Made by a program: the position numbers and the translations under genes. The notes under the pieces were generated by a model. It ran no database searches. It was not told the DNA's origin and worked only from the letters and a program-made list of their open reading frames with translations. This document shows, piece by piece, positions 34,388 to 44,744 of a stretch of DNA of 64,000 nucleotides (its first letter is position 1; the number at the start of each line of letters is the position of its first letter). Origin of the DNA: Trichopria drosophilae (Eukaryota; Arthropoda; Insecta; Hymenoptera; Diapriidae); assembly GCA_030407085.1 (NCBI GenBank), contig CM059587.1, positions 46,412,501 to 46,476,500 on the forward strand, read 5' to 3'.

Positions 34388-34845
34388 TAGCTAATGTACC
34401 TAAAAGGATCAAAACCGTATCAAGACAATGTTACGATTACGTAGCCGCTAAGGCATTCAATCGCTTTATTAATAATATGGAATACCCACGTGTAAAATGA
34501 TCTGCGTTTATAAAAAAAGTATTATTGTCATTTTCGAGACTGACATGCCGTGATTTGTATGAACAAATGTGCTTTGCGTAATCTCCACTTTATAATATCT
34601 ATGACGTGAAAAATGTAAAATTTTGTTAGCACTGCGTAATCTTCACTTTATAATATCTACGACGTGAAAAATGTTAAATATTGTTAACATCTGCTTAGGT
34701 GACACTCATGGTCACCTTTTCTCACAGCCAGGCCTTGCCCTTGTGAGATACACATTCCAGTGTAAAGACACTGTATGTAATATATATGCAATGTATAGTT
34801 GTACAGGAAATGTTAAATAAATTTTTATTCATTCATTCACAAAGC
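32203..34845 (+). mobile_element. CR1/L2-like (jockey superfamily) LINE, 5'-truncated
   Basis: The element begins within an endonuclease domain and ends in a short tandem tail (attcattcattc, about 34835-34846) rather than poly(A), which is usual for CR1/L2-group LINEs. It is inserted into the body of a SINE-like unit near 32203. The RT frame is broken in several places. It occupies most of the loop between the two arms of the giant foldback. Confidence 0.7.
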
Positions 34846-35500
34846 CACCTTTTCAATTTCATACTAAAATACTGCATATGTTTTTCACTTTTCCATCATA
34901 CATACTGTTCGAATTCACGTACACCAGATACGCGCTGATATGGGTAATTCTCCTGAAAGGGACCCCGAAATGCGTCGCCATCGCTATTTCCAAGATTCGC
35001 AATGAAATTCCAATATAACGTATATTTTTTGCAATTTTGAATAAATTAATTCTTAAACTAGAATATATTAGCTAACTTTTGACGTATATAGAGAAAATTT
35101 AATACGTCACTTTCATAGCTAAACACGCGTTTGCAAAGTCGTTGCATGTTTTTTATAAAAATTGCATTTCGTTGTAATTATTCATTATAACGTACAAAAA
35201 CAATACAAATAATTTTTAAAATGCATAAAAAATAACTTTAAGCTATACTACTTATATTGTATAAGGCCAATTGAGTGTAAAAAATGTTTTTGATTTTATA
35301 TAATTACTCAAACATTATCATTTTTTGCGAGTAAAAATTCGGGTGATCTCCGAAGCCACCTATTTTTAACAATAAATATGTATTAACATACTAAAATCGA
35401 ATCCTACGGCCTTAAAACTTAAGTACTAATTAGTCCTAAAGTGATGTTAGAAGAATTTTTCGTTACAGCATTCGATTTTTATCTAAAATTGTTTTTAATA
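34846..35500. other. Unassigned centre of the giant foldback
   Basis: AT-rich, with no gene and no mirror partner. It contains two similar 'aagccacc' blocks (34851 and about 35353). It may be the original loop of the foldback. Confidence 0.35.
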
Positions 35501-35570
35501 TATAGTGTACCGTCGGCTAACACTTTATTAGCAGGATTTTTGTTAAATTTTACGTACCACTTGGTAGCCG

Positions 35571-35866
35571 AGTGGTCTAAGCGTTGGAAAGTTAAGATTT
35601 TTTTGGCGTTCGCGCCCAATATGGGACGATTTTTTTTTCTTTTTTATTTTCATAATAACGATCATGCTTATCAAATTGTTTATTGGACAATTTAATAGTA
35701 CATTTTTAAAATTTATTTTGGCATACGTAATGTTAAAGCAAATACTAAAATACTCTGCTTTGATTCCCACAACATTCATTCCATTCAATATTTTTAATTC
35801 TGGCTTTACAGCATTTTTATACAAATATATTTAAGTTGCAATCCTAATTAAAAGAATTATTATTAT
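35571..35866 (+). mobile_element. SINE-like unit, copy 4
   Basis: The head 'ggtagccgagtggtctaagc' and box B-like 'ggcgttcgcgcccaatatgg' are intact. The body and TTA tail run into the 3' poly(A) (seen as poly(T)) of the right RLE LINE copy. It is the mirror of copy 3. Confidence 0.6.
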
Positions 35867-37491
35867 TTTTTTTTTTGACGGAGGGGGGAAATGCATTAGG
35901 CACCATAGGGGGTTGAAGATGTTGTGTAACCCCCCGTGTGTCGGACTCCCTCACCTTTGATGTTAACGGCAAGGTTTACCGACTAAAACCCTAACCTCCC
36001 TTGGCCCTCCAGAATCCACGTGTGGAGTCTGCAGTAGAAAAGTGGCTCCGATATCCATCTCCTCCGCTGCAGGCTGCACCGGGCCATTTCGTTTGCAACT
36101 GTAACCACTCCCTCTACCATTGTGTTAGTGGTTACAGGATCTCGTGTGATCTCAGTAGACGGAGAGATCCCAGCAGCACTGCATTCGGCCTGCGATGGAA
36201 TTTGCATGTTCTCGACAGGCCGGAATGCTTCTGATGTTTTGGAGGAAAGTTGAACCCTCGATACAGCTTGCGAATCTCGAACAGGAGTTCCTGATATTTC
36301 ATCCGTTTTTCGTCCTCTTTGCTGACTATATTTGTTTCTGCTGGTGCAGAAAACTCGATGACGAAGATGGATTTGTCATCGAAGTCAACAAGGACGATGT
36401 CAGGCTTATTAGCTGATATTTGCCTGCTCATCGGGAATGAGTAATTCCAGTATATTCGGCACAACTCATTCCCGACAACGGATTCAATATCAGTGGGGAC
36501 GTACGGCAAAACTGGGGTTGCATCAATACCATAAGTGCTGCGAAGATGGTAATACAGCACTCGAAGAGCCGCATTGTGACGTTCGATGTATGCTGAAACT
36601 GCATATATTGGGCATGCTGCCAAAAGATGCATTAGTGTCTCAGCATGACATCTACACAATCTACAAAGCGTACTCTGTACCGCCTGGTGTAAGATGTTCT
36701 GGCGATACGCTAAGGTATTGATGACCCCATCCTGGCATGCGAAGATAAAACCCTCGGTCTCGGATTTCAAGCCGGCTGATCTTAAGAAGAAGAAGGTCAT
36801 CTCTGCCGACAAGCCAAGTTGTTGGACATTTCGAAAGAATTGTCCATGCAACGGCTTGTCGATATGCCTTCCCTCCAACATACGGAGTTGTTCCTTCCGT
36901 ATGTTAGCCCTGAGACGCACTGGGCACAGATTGATGACTGATTCAGCCTCCTGTGCGCCACTACGTCCCACGTTGAAAACCAGACCGAGGTTTCGCGCCG
37001 CTCGTTCCGCCGCGTTGTACAAAAACGCCCCCTTCCCCTGAATTTCATGCTGATGAACTAGCGTCATCAGGGGATCCTCCGTTCGATTAATCACGTCGCA
37101 AGCTGTTTCGAGGACCAATCGGTCATGCATACACTCCAGGCTTAAAAGGCCACGACCTCCCATATTTCGGGGCAAATACAGTCGTTCCACGGAAGATCTT
37201 GGATGCAAACTGCGTTGCATACAAATCATCTTCCGTGTGCTTCGGTCAAGATCCCTTAGCTCGTCAACGTTCCACTTCAGTGCTCTAAAAGAATAGAGCA
37301 CTGGTGATACGGCCAACATATTCGTGGCTGCCACCTTATTTCTCCCGGTCAATTCTGATGACCAGATCTGACGGAGAATGCGCCGGTATTTCTTAATGAT
37401 GGTGGTTTTAGCAGCCTGCATATCGTGGACATGCCTTTGAGGTATGCCCAGGTATGTGTAGGCTTCTTCGGCGGTAAGGTGGCGGAAATAT
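35867..37491 (-). mobile_element. RLE-type LINE, 5'-truncated, right copy (inverted duplicate)
   Basis: It has the same 5' truncation point, 3' UTR and flanking SINE tail as the copy at 30037-31655, in opposite orientation. Identical truncation and flanks show that a single insertion was later duplicated by inversion of the host arm, not that two LINEs inserted independently. Confidence 0.8.
36132..37488 (-). pseudogene. C-terminal part of an RLE-type LINE protein (right copy)
   Basis: The frame is open from the truncation point through ATG 37421 to 36132, giving 429 codons with the same zinc finger and PD...E endonuclease core as the left copy. I see only three residue differences: G/A in 'YN(G/A)AERA', V/A in 'LLA(V/A)CP', and D/E in 'SK(D/E)DEK'. 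Both long frames remain uninterrupted although neither has an RT core. That reflects recent duplication or gene conversion rather than proven selection. Confidence 0.75.
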
Positions 37492-37519
37492 ATTTAAGTT
37501 GCAATCCTAATTAAAAGAA

Positions 37520-37554
<35 letters not shown>

Positions 37555-37880
37555 GCTATAAAAGCAGTTTCGTTAGATTCAATACATTGCCTATTTAACA
37601 GAGTATTGTAGTATTTGCTTTAACATTACATCTGCCAAAATAATGTAACGCCTTAATTCTTAACAACGCCCATGTTTGATTATTGATGCAATTGAAGTAG
37701 GTATTTTTTTTTATGAATTTGTATATAAAAATAAAGTAATATTTATCCGTTTCAATATGGTACTTTTCGCAAAACGATGAAATAAATTGATTAATGAAAT
37801 TGTTCTTAATATATAGTGTACCGTCGGGTAAAACTTTATTAGCAGGATTTTTGTTATATTTTACGTACCACTTGCTTACG

Positions 37881-38127
37881 TAACCGAGTGGTCTAAGCGT
37901 TGGAAAGTTAAAATTTTTTTTGGCGTTCGCGCCCAATATGGGACGATTTTTTTTCTTTTTTATTTTCATAATAACGATCATGCTTATCAAATTGTTTATT
38001 GGACAATTTAATAGTACATTTTTAAAATTTATTTTGGCACACGTAATGTTAAAGCAAATACTAAAATACTCTGTTTTGATTCCCACAACATTTATTCCAT
38101 TAAATATGATTAATTCTGGCTTTACAG
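37881..38127 (+). mobile_element. SINE-like unit, copy 5, split by the gypsy element
   Basis: The head has a G-to-A change in box A (taaccgagtgg). The body is cut at 38127 by the gypsy insertion and resumes at 46722 ('catttttatacaaatat') to end in a TTA tail near 46775. ACAG is duplicated at the break (38124-38127 and 46718-46721). It is the mirror of copy 2. Confidence 0.65.
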
Positions 38128-39118
38128 TGTTACGATAGTAACGGAATTTATTTTATGGTCCGGGATACCTTCACTATTCCTATACAGGAATTCGCAAAAA
38201 AAAAATAGAAATGAAATGATACCTGAGTCTATCTAAATATCTGGACGACACAACACTAAAAAAAACTCACCACACACGTTCGAATTTATTTATTATTATT
38301 TATTTAACTAAAACAATTATCGCGAAATATTTCTTACCTCGATAATCTATTAGCACTTTAATTTAATAGCTAAATTACACAAACTATGTCGCTTGCTATT
38401 TCTGGATGTAGTCAGGTCCGACTCTAGAAATTAACTGCTTGACAGTTGACACATTCAACTTTTCGTCAAGTCAGAATATCATCCTTGCACACTTACAAAG
38501 TACATACACACGATAAATAATATAATACATAAACAGATATACCGAAGACTCACGCATTTACACACACAAATACGACCTACAACCTATACAATGATACATA
38601 CATATTATGTTACACAATTACATAAATTTATTTTATTTGTATAACTAATTACTAATTATTAATATTATTATATTGGAATGGAATAAATCCAAAATACTAT
38701 TTAGTATTAAAAATCCCAATATAATAATATGTTCTTTTTAATTAAAATATAAAATTAGAAATTGTCGATTTAATAATTGTATGAAAATTATAATAGTCAC
38801 TGAAAAGAAATAGTCTATTTCTTGGAATCGCATTAGGCCGGTGAGCGTATGCATGTGTCGCGCGTAGTTGTGATCCGGTTCATTTGTATTAGAGAATACT
38901 TATTTCTATTTCGTTCTCAAATAGAAATTCTATTACTATTTAATTATTTTAAATTTTATAAAACTATAATCCCTTTTTACATTGCATTAGAACGGAATAA
39001 TCCACAATACCGTTCAGTATTAATTTGTCTAATGCAATGAAATTAGATATATTATAATAAATGAAAATGAAATAAAATATTTATATAATAAAATTTAAAA
39101 ATTATACGGATCATAACA
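38128..39118 (-). repeat. Gypsy LTR (3' LTR of the element)
   Basis: 991 bp, TG...CA termini, 4-bp duplication ACAG outside. It appears identical to the LTR at 45728-46717 except for one extra A in the run near 38190. Confidence 0.9.
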
Positions 39119-39139
39119 CTCCTCCCTTCTTAAAAAAAT
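39119..39139 (-). other. Polypurine tract of the gypsy element
   Basis: On the minus strand, directly before the LTR, the sequence reads 'ttttaagaagggaggagtg', a purine run of the type that primes plus-strand DNA synthesis. It fixes the element's orientation. Confidence 0.7.
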
Positions 39140-39639
39140 GATCACCGTCCTCGGTGATTCACTGTTGATGAGGCTGGAATTGAATCATAATATAGTCATG
39201 AACGGCTACTAATGCCACAATGTTAAACATTTCATGTTATGACATATTACAATATTTTGTTGTTTTCACTGAAAGGGAAGCAGATGATCATTAATGTGTT
39301 CATAAATATCGATAAAATCTTTGGAGTCAACGGCAAATGCCACAATTTAAATATTAAGAGTGATTCTGAGGATAAATGAAAATATGTGAGCATAACAAAG
39401 ATCATTGATGAATAAAATAACATATATATATCAAATACCAGAATTTTTAATAATCACTTAATTTAGACAAATTTAAAAAGAAAAAAAAATCGACCGTCAA
39501 TAGGTTATTTTTTATCGTTCTCCTGGACCTAAAAAAAAAGAAAAAAAAAAAAAATATAAATAAATTATAATTAACATGTAGATATATTAGATTATGAATA
39601 ATCAACAATGCTAATGCATTAGTTATCTAATATATTTAC

Positions 39640-41298
39640 TTATAGTTTCGGCGATCGTCTTGTAAAATAAATCTTAATTAAAGAGTTCCGGTCATCTTTC
39701 TTTCTTCTTTGTACACTAGTGTCTCCCAGGTACATTGACAAGACGGTGTCTATGCCGAAATTGCGTAGTCGGGTGAAAGCGCAATCGATGACTTGTCTAT
39801 CAACATTTTCACAGCCCTCCAGGTCGAGGTGTGTTAGTTCACAACTGTTATTCAACAAACTGCATACCTCCGCAGTACCAACCCCAGGACAGTCGCGACA
39901 CTCCAATTCACGAAGACCATGTAGAGATTCCAGAAAGAAAGCCAAGATGTTAGGGCGGAGCAGAGACATCTTCAACCTCCTCAATCTCGTCAAGGCCCCC
40001 AATGGATCCAAGCCAAAGTCATCACGAATGTTGGTACACCCAGTGATGTCAAGAGTCTGAATTTGGTCCAAATGTTGACCAATCTCCCAAATAAATGAGT
40101 CATCAACTACCGGGCAGAATCTTAATTCAAGAAGCACCAAATTTTTACACTTTCGTGGGAAATCCAATACTTCTTGACCAACATGAACGAGAGGAAGCTC
40201 AAAGAAATTGACATCATGATTTTCATGTTGTTCATCTATATTATTTGGCTCATTCAAGATATTACCTATTCCTATTCCTTGAAGAATGAGAGATGTTAGC
40301 TTGTCTGAACCATGATTATTGGCTAAAGCGGATAGAATTGATAAACCTTGAATTTGACGACCCCGGATCAAAGTTAGATGCTCTAAATCCGTTTGTCGAT
40401 TAATCAAATATATTAGATTTTCTGTTTTTAACTTCTCACATCTCTCCATCTTCAAAGTTCGGAGACGAAGAACTGAATCTATGAAACATGTTCCAGTAAT
40501 TTCAGTTCCGCTGAAGGTAAGATCTCGAAGAGTCAAATTTTTATTAAAGACGCGTTTAAGATCTTTTTCTATAGGTCCAATGGTTTTCCCTAGCTGCAGA
40601 CTTTGCAATTGTGTTGCAACTTCCGCCATCATCCGGATTGCCGTTGGCCTAACTTCTAATCCTATGAGATTTAAAGTTGTAAGATTGGGACATTTCCGCG
40701 ATAAAACGTACGCAATTTGAGGTGGTAATTCACGTTTCAAATCAATTTCTCCAAGATAATCCTCTCCTCCATGGACAGCCCAATAGAGAAGACCCACCGA
40801 TATAGGAGACTGATCCCATTCTTCATTCCATAACCATGAAGAACTATCAGAGAGGTTTCGAAGGCCTCTGAATGCGTCATAGTCTCCATCTCTCCACAAT
40901 CTGGACATGGTAGCTAAACGAGAACGATCAAGTAAAGGCAAGAAAGACCCAATCCTAGAAGTTATTTCAATAGGCATTAAGTTGGCTAAACCACCGGTCT
41001 CTTCCCTTTGTTGATCATTCTGTTCTCGATGTTCTGGAGCACCACGTGCATGCCAAGGATCAGCACGTAAGAGGCGAAGTTTTCGACCATGAAGGGTGTA
41101 TTCATGCTGTTTACTTTTCTCCAAACACAAAGTAGCTTGTTCTGGATTAGCAAAGGTTATAAATCCAAGTAAACCAGTAGGACGCGTCACAACCACGGCA
41201 TGCTTAACACCGTCCAGTCGGAACAATCGTTTTAATTGCCATCCCTTAGATATTGGGGAGAGTCTTGTGACAACAAGTCTATCTACGGCTCCTTTCAT
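39640..41298 (-). CDS. RRM + F-box + leucine-rich-repeat protein carried by a gypsy element
   Basis: 552 codons, intronless, from ATG 41298. The frame stays open 13 codons further to a GTG, so I chose the first ATG. Residues about 5-80 resemble an RRM ('DRLVVTRL' as RNP2, 'GLLGFITFA' as RNP1). Residues about 103-147 fit an F-box ('LMPIEITSRIGSFLPLLDRS...MSRLW', shortened). Residues about 200-535 are leucine-rich repeats of the F-box type ('LTTLNLIGLE', 'LQTLDITGCTNI', 'LTHLDLEGCENV'). In known proteins the F-box binds Skp1 of an SCF ubiquitin ligase and the repeats bind the substrate; the RRM suggests RNA contact. A 3'-splice-like 'ttatttattatattag' lies 11 nt before the ATG, so expression from a spliced subgenomic RNA, as for env, is possible. 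It occupies the env slot between integrase and the 3' LTR. Function in the element is inference. Confidence 0.85.
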   Translation of the reverse strand: MKGAVDRLVVTRLSPISKGWQLKRLFRLDGVKHAVVVTRPTGLLGFITFANPEQATLCLEKSKQHEYTLHGRKLRLLRADPWHARGAPEHREQNDQQREETGGLANLMPIEITSRIGSFLPLLDRSRLATMSRLWRDGDYDAFRGLRNLSDSSSWLWNEEWDQSPISVGLLYWAVHGGEDYLGEIDLKRELPPQIAYVLSRKCPNLTTLNLIGLEVRPTAIRMMAEVATQLQSLQLGKTIGPIEKDLKRVFNKNLTLRDLTFSGTEITGTCFIDSVLRLRTLKMERCEKLKTENLIYLINRQTDLEHLTLIRGRQIQGLSILSALANNHGSDKLTSLILQGIGIGNILNEPNNIDEQHENHDVNFFELPLVHVGQEVLDFPRKCKNLVLLELRFCPVVDDSFIWEIGQHLDQIQTLDITGCTNIRDDFGLDPLGALTRLRRLKMSLLRPNILAFFLESLHGLRELECRDCPGVGTAEVCSLLNNSCELTHLDLEGCENVDRQVIDCAFTRLRNFGIDTVLSMYLGDTSVQRRKKDDRNSLIKIYFTRRSPKL

Positions 41299-41428
41299 GG
41301 TTGTTAATGCTAATATAATAAATAATGTTACGCTCACATGATTTTATTACATAATAAATAATATCTTGAAGAATAATCCTGGAAAATTCCATAATATAAT
41401 AATATAAAAGGATATTCTTCAATCACTT

Positions 41429-43525
41429 TTAATTAATCAATTTCAATTTGTCTACGTGCTTGGTGAGTCTATTTCCTTTTTCATCCTCTATTACTATATT
41501 ATTTTTGTTCAAGATCTCCACTATTCTGTACTCTCCTTTGTATTTTGGAGAAAATTTACTTTGTTTAGGTTCAATTAAAATTTTTACCGAATCTCCAATT
41601 TTACCTTTAAACGGATTACTTTTCAAGTCATATTTTTCTTTAGAACGATGTTTAGCGTCAATCAGGTTCTTACCTGCAATTACTTGCATTTCTGTCATTC
41701 TATTGACTAAATCAAATAAATAAGTATTATAGGATTTTAATGAATCAGTTTCCGGAAAAGAACTAGGGCATCTTGCTATTTTTCCAAATATAAGTTCAAA
41801 AGGCGTGAAGTTAGTCGCTGCATGAACTGATGTATTGTATGCGAACATAGCAAATGGTACCAATCTATCCCAGTCATTATAATCTCTTAAATAATGCGAT
41901 ATATATTCTGATAATACGATATGACTGCGTTCTAGACTTCCATTTGTTTGAGGTCGATATCCGGAGGTATTAACTTGATGTATTTTGAATATTTTTGATA
42001 CTTGATGTAATAACTTACTCATAAAACTAGGTCCTTTATCGGTCAAAATAACTTTAGGTGATCCATATTGTAAAATTAATTTTATTACTAAAGCATGAGC
42101 TATTGTCTCAGCTGTAATGTCTGGTATAGGTACTGCTATAGAGTATTTCGTTAAATTGTCTTGCATGGTCAAAATATGTCTATTTCCATTTGGCGTCACA
42201 GGTAAAGGGCCTACAGTATCTAAAGATATTTTTTCAAATGCGTCAATAGGAGTATCAGTTATAATCATGGGTTCCCTGACTCTAGTACGATTTACTTTCC
42301 GACTTTGACAACTTTTACAAACTCTAATATAGTTTTGAATATCGTTTCTTAAACCAGGCCAATAAAACCGTTGACGTATCCTTCGATATGTTTTTGTTAC
42401 TCCTTTATGACCTCCAATCAAGCTGTCATGATTTTCAGAAATTATTTTTAATCTTAAATCTTCGGGTGGTACTTGAATGTTTCCTACACATACTATAATT
42501 TTAATTTTTGTTTCAAAAAATATTTCTTGAATAGTCTTAAATAAAAATTTTTGTAAATCATTTTCTATAAAATCATTATTTTGAGATATTCTAAATCTAG
42601 TTATATCTAAATCTAATAATATTTTCCTTAAATTCAATAGAGCTATACGCAAATTTTCTTTTAAAGTATTGTCAAAATGTTTGTCCTTTATAACTACGCT
42701 AAAAATTTTATAATTTCCGTTATTCGTTACTAAAACTTGTCCTATTTTTAGTTTATTGGTTTTAAAATTTTGGATATTTATTTTTCCTAAATCAGACAAT
42801 AATCTACAGATCGGAGTTACTATTTCACAATCGGCTGAAATAAAATGTACATAATTTGAATGTTCGTACGTAAGATTTTCTCTACAGAATTCCAAAGTGT
42901 AACTACTTTCTGTCATTGGATCTAACGTTTGGAGTTCTATCTCTGGGTGAACGCTTTCATTAATCTCTATAGTTCTAAACGGAGATTCTTTATTCGTTGA
43001 AATCAATTGTCTTGGTTTTACAGTTAAATTCGCGTTAGATACTAATCTTCCTCCCTTCTTCGAGTTTTGTCCAGAATCAACATTTTCAATTGGTGTTGAT
43101 AATGCAATTGGCTTATCTCTAACAAACGAAGGTGTTAATAATGTTGATTGAAAGATAGGTTGAGAAATAATAGTATCCTCTATTATTGTTGGTTGTAACC
43201 TTCGAGGAGAAATAACTAATTCCGTTTCCTCTGGTATATGCTGTAATATATCTTTATTATTACGTGATTGTTGGTTAAAAAATTCTTTTTCATTTCCACG
43301 TAATCCAAATTCTCTTGCATTTAACTGTCTTTGTTGTTCTAATAAATCTTCTTCATTTTCAGGTATATGATCGTGTTCTCTTAAAGATTTCTCGAATTCT
43401 TTAAATGAATTTCTTAGTTTTTGTAAATCTATTCTTGATCTTTTATCTTCTTGAATTTTATTTTGTTGTTGAAATTCAATCTCATCTTCTGTATCAGAGT
43501 CAGAATTCTCAGATAATTCAATCAT
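41429..43525 (-). CDS. Gypsy integrase protein with macro-domain-like N-terminal part
   Basis: 698 codons from ATG 43525. Residues 1-200 are acidic to polar and low in recognisable structure. Residues about 206-350 read like a macro domain of the type seen in ADP-ribose-binding proteins ('VHFISADCE', then 'KIGQVLVTNN', 'NLRIALLNLRK'), but the glycine-rich loops are poor, so nucleotide binding is doubtful. Integrase follows: a zinc-binding region with H366, H373, C403, C406; a catalytic core with D436, D496 and E532 (35 residues between the last two); then a C-terminal basic domain ending 'HVDKLKLIN'. All catalytic residues are present, so it could insert cDNA. RT and RNase H, which normally precede integrase in gypsy pol, are missing. 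The stop lies 130 nt before the F-box ATG. Confidence 0.85.
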   Translation of the reverse strand: MIELSENSDSDTEDEIEFQQQNKIQEDKRSRIDLQKLRNSFKEFEKSLREHDHIPENEEDLLEQQRQLNAREFGLRGNEKEFFNQQSRNNKDILQHIPEETELVISPRRLQPTIIEDTIISQPIFQSTLLTPSFVRDKPIALSTPIENVDSGQNSKKGGRLVSNANLTVKPRQLISTNKESPFRTIEINESVHPEIELQTLDPMTESSYTLEFCRENLTYEHSNYVHFISADCEIVTPICRLLSDLGKINIQNFKTNKLKIGQVLVTNNGNYKIFSVVIKDKHFDNTLKENLRIALLNLRKILLDLDITRFRISQNNDFIENDLQKFLFKTIQEIFFETKIKIIVCVGNIQVPPEDLRLKIISENHDSLIGGHKGVTKTYRRIRQRFYWPGLRNDIQNYIRVCKSCQSRKVNRTRVREPMIITDTPIDAFEKISLDTVGPLPVTPNGNRHILTMQDNLTKYSIAVPIPDITAETIAHALVIKLILQYGSPKVILTDKGPSFMSKLLHQVSKIFKIHQVNTSGYRPQTNGSLERSHIVLSEYISHYLRDYNDWDRLVPFAMFAYNTSVHAATNFTPFELIFGKIARCPSSFPETDSLKSYNTYLFDLVNRMTEMQVIAGKNLIDAKHRSKEKYDLKSNPFKGKIGDSVKILIEPKQSKFSPKYKGEYRIVEILNKNNIVIEDEKGNRLTKHVDKLKLIN

Positions 43526-43730
43526 AATCTCGTCTAGATTATCATTCGTTTTTCTAAAATTTATGATCTGGATGGACTTTGTTGATCCACAAATTTCACT
43601 TTTATGGAACGCGAATCTGGATTTTTCATCGGACTCGTCGTCGCGTCTATAGTTCGGCGAGCCGGATTCCAGTTTAAAGCATTAGATAGTTCTCTGTTTC
43701 GATTTGGTGAAGGTGATCTCGGGTACTTCA
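43526..43730 (-). pseudogene. Short Pro/Ser/Arg-rich frame between Gag and the integrase protein
   Basis: A frame overlapping the last dozen codons of Gag continues past the Gag stop with 'VKYPRSPSPNRN' and ends about 40 bp before the integrase-protein ATG. It may be the stub of a former gag-pol junction read by frameshifting, from which protease, RT and RNase H were deleted. No aspartic protease motif is visible. Confidence 0.4.
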
Positions 43731-44744
43731 CTACAGGAGCATTAGATCTATTGCGTGGGTAATATCATTTCTTTCGGAATAATTAGCACTATTATGGGGA
43801 TATAGTTGATTTGGCATCATTCCCATCGGCATTACATTTTGCTGGTAAGGTGAATAATATCCAAAGGGAATGGGTGGATAAAAATTTGGATAACAATACG
43901 GAGAATAAAAAGGTTGCATTGACATGTAATGACGATATTGATCATGCATGTCACTTCGATTAAAATGTCTGTATCTGTCAAAATTTTTATTTTCGTCATT
44001 TAAATTTGAACCTGGATTCTTCAATATAGAAAATTTTCCATTTTCCTTTTGTTCGTTACTTTCAATTGGAAAATTTTGAAAACTTGTTGATGGTAATTCA
44101 AAACTTTCATTGTCTAAATTTTGATGTTTAAAAATTTGTTTTTCGGGACGTTTGCGAGATTCTAACTTAATTGCTAATTTTACAGCTTCTTCCATATTCT
44201 TGGGATCACCTACTAAAACTAACCCAGATATATCATCAGGCAAACCTCTTAAAAACGAATCCAGAACGCAGTCATTTAGAGGTTTTAACATTTCCTCTCC
44301 ACTTGCTCCATAGGTGTCTTTTAAACATATGGTTGCACCAGACAATAAAACATTTAAACGATTATAAAAATCACTGACTGTCTCGTTTCTTTTCATAAAT
44401 GCACTTTGAATCTGTTGAATGTAAAAGGGATAATCTTTACCAGGAGAGAATCTAGTTTTCAAGTGTTTTATAAGGTCATCAGTTTTCATAAAATTTTTAC
44501 CATAAACGCTATCCCTAGCAGCACCTTGTAATTTGCTTAATACTGCTTTTACAAAAGATGATTCAAAATCACTTGGAATATTTCCACAAGCAGTTTCTAC
44601 ATCTTGAATAAAGGTCTTAAGTGGGATATTCTTACCGTCATAATATGTTATTGACGTTAAAGCGTTTTGTAGGAGTAGGCATTCCGTCATGGATGCCATC
44701 ATTTTATTTGTAATGTCCATACTTGAGGACGTTTGATCACCCAT
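43731..44744 (-). CDS. Gypsy Gag-like protein
   Basis: 337 codons from ATG 44744. Residues about 30-200 look like a retrotransposon capsid: 'ITYYDGKNIPLKTFIQDVE', 'AVLSKLQGAARDS', 'LIKHLKTRFSP', 'FYNRLNVLLSG' and 'FLRGLPDDISGLV' follow the usual Ty3/gypsy Gag order. No CCHC zinc knuckle is present. The C-terminal third is rich in Tyr, Pro, Met and Asn ('PYCYPNFYPPIPFGYY'). The protein would form the particle that packages element RNA. It is the first frame after the leader, about 1 kb from the 5' LTR. Confidence 0.8.
   Translation of the reverse strand: MGDQTSSSMDITNKMMASMTECLLLQNALTSITYYDGKNIPLKTFIQDVETACGNIPSDFESSFVKAVLSKLQGAARDSVYGKNFMKTDDLIKHLKTRFSPGKDYPFYIQQIQSAFMKRNETVSDFYNRLNVLLSGATICLKDTYGASGEEMLKPLNDCVLDSFLRGLPDDISGLVLVGDPKNMEEAVKLAIKLESRKRPEKQIFKHQNLDNESFELPSTSFQNFPIESNEQKENGKFSILKNPGSNLNDENKNFDRYRHFNRSDMHDQYRHYMSMQPFYSPYCYPNFYPPIPFGYYSPYQQNVMPMGMMPNQLYPHNSANYSERNDITHAIDLMLL

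Noticed and set aside
38849..39040. 63-codon frame in both gypsy LTRs
   Set aside because: It lies within the LTR, is present twice because the LTRs are duplicates, and has no known domain.
39640..41298. Ordinary host gene next to, not inside, the gypsy element
   Set aside because: The frame lies between the integrase stop and the polypurine tract, inside both LTRs and on the same strand, so it belongs to the element as assembled.
41299..41337. Signal-peptide-like N-terminus of the F-box protein
   Set aside because: The hydrophobic stretch lies before the first ATG and would require GTG initiation; it more likely contains the splice acceptor.
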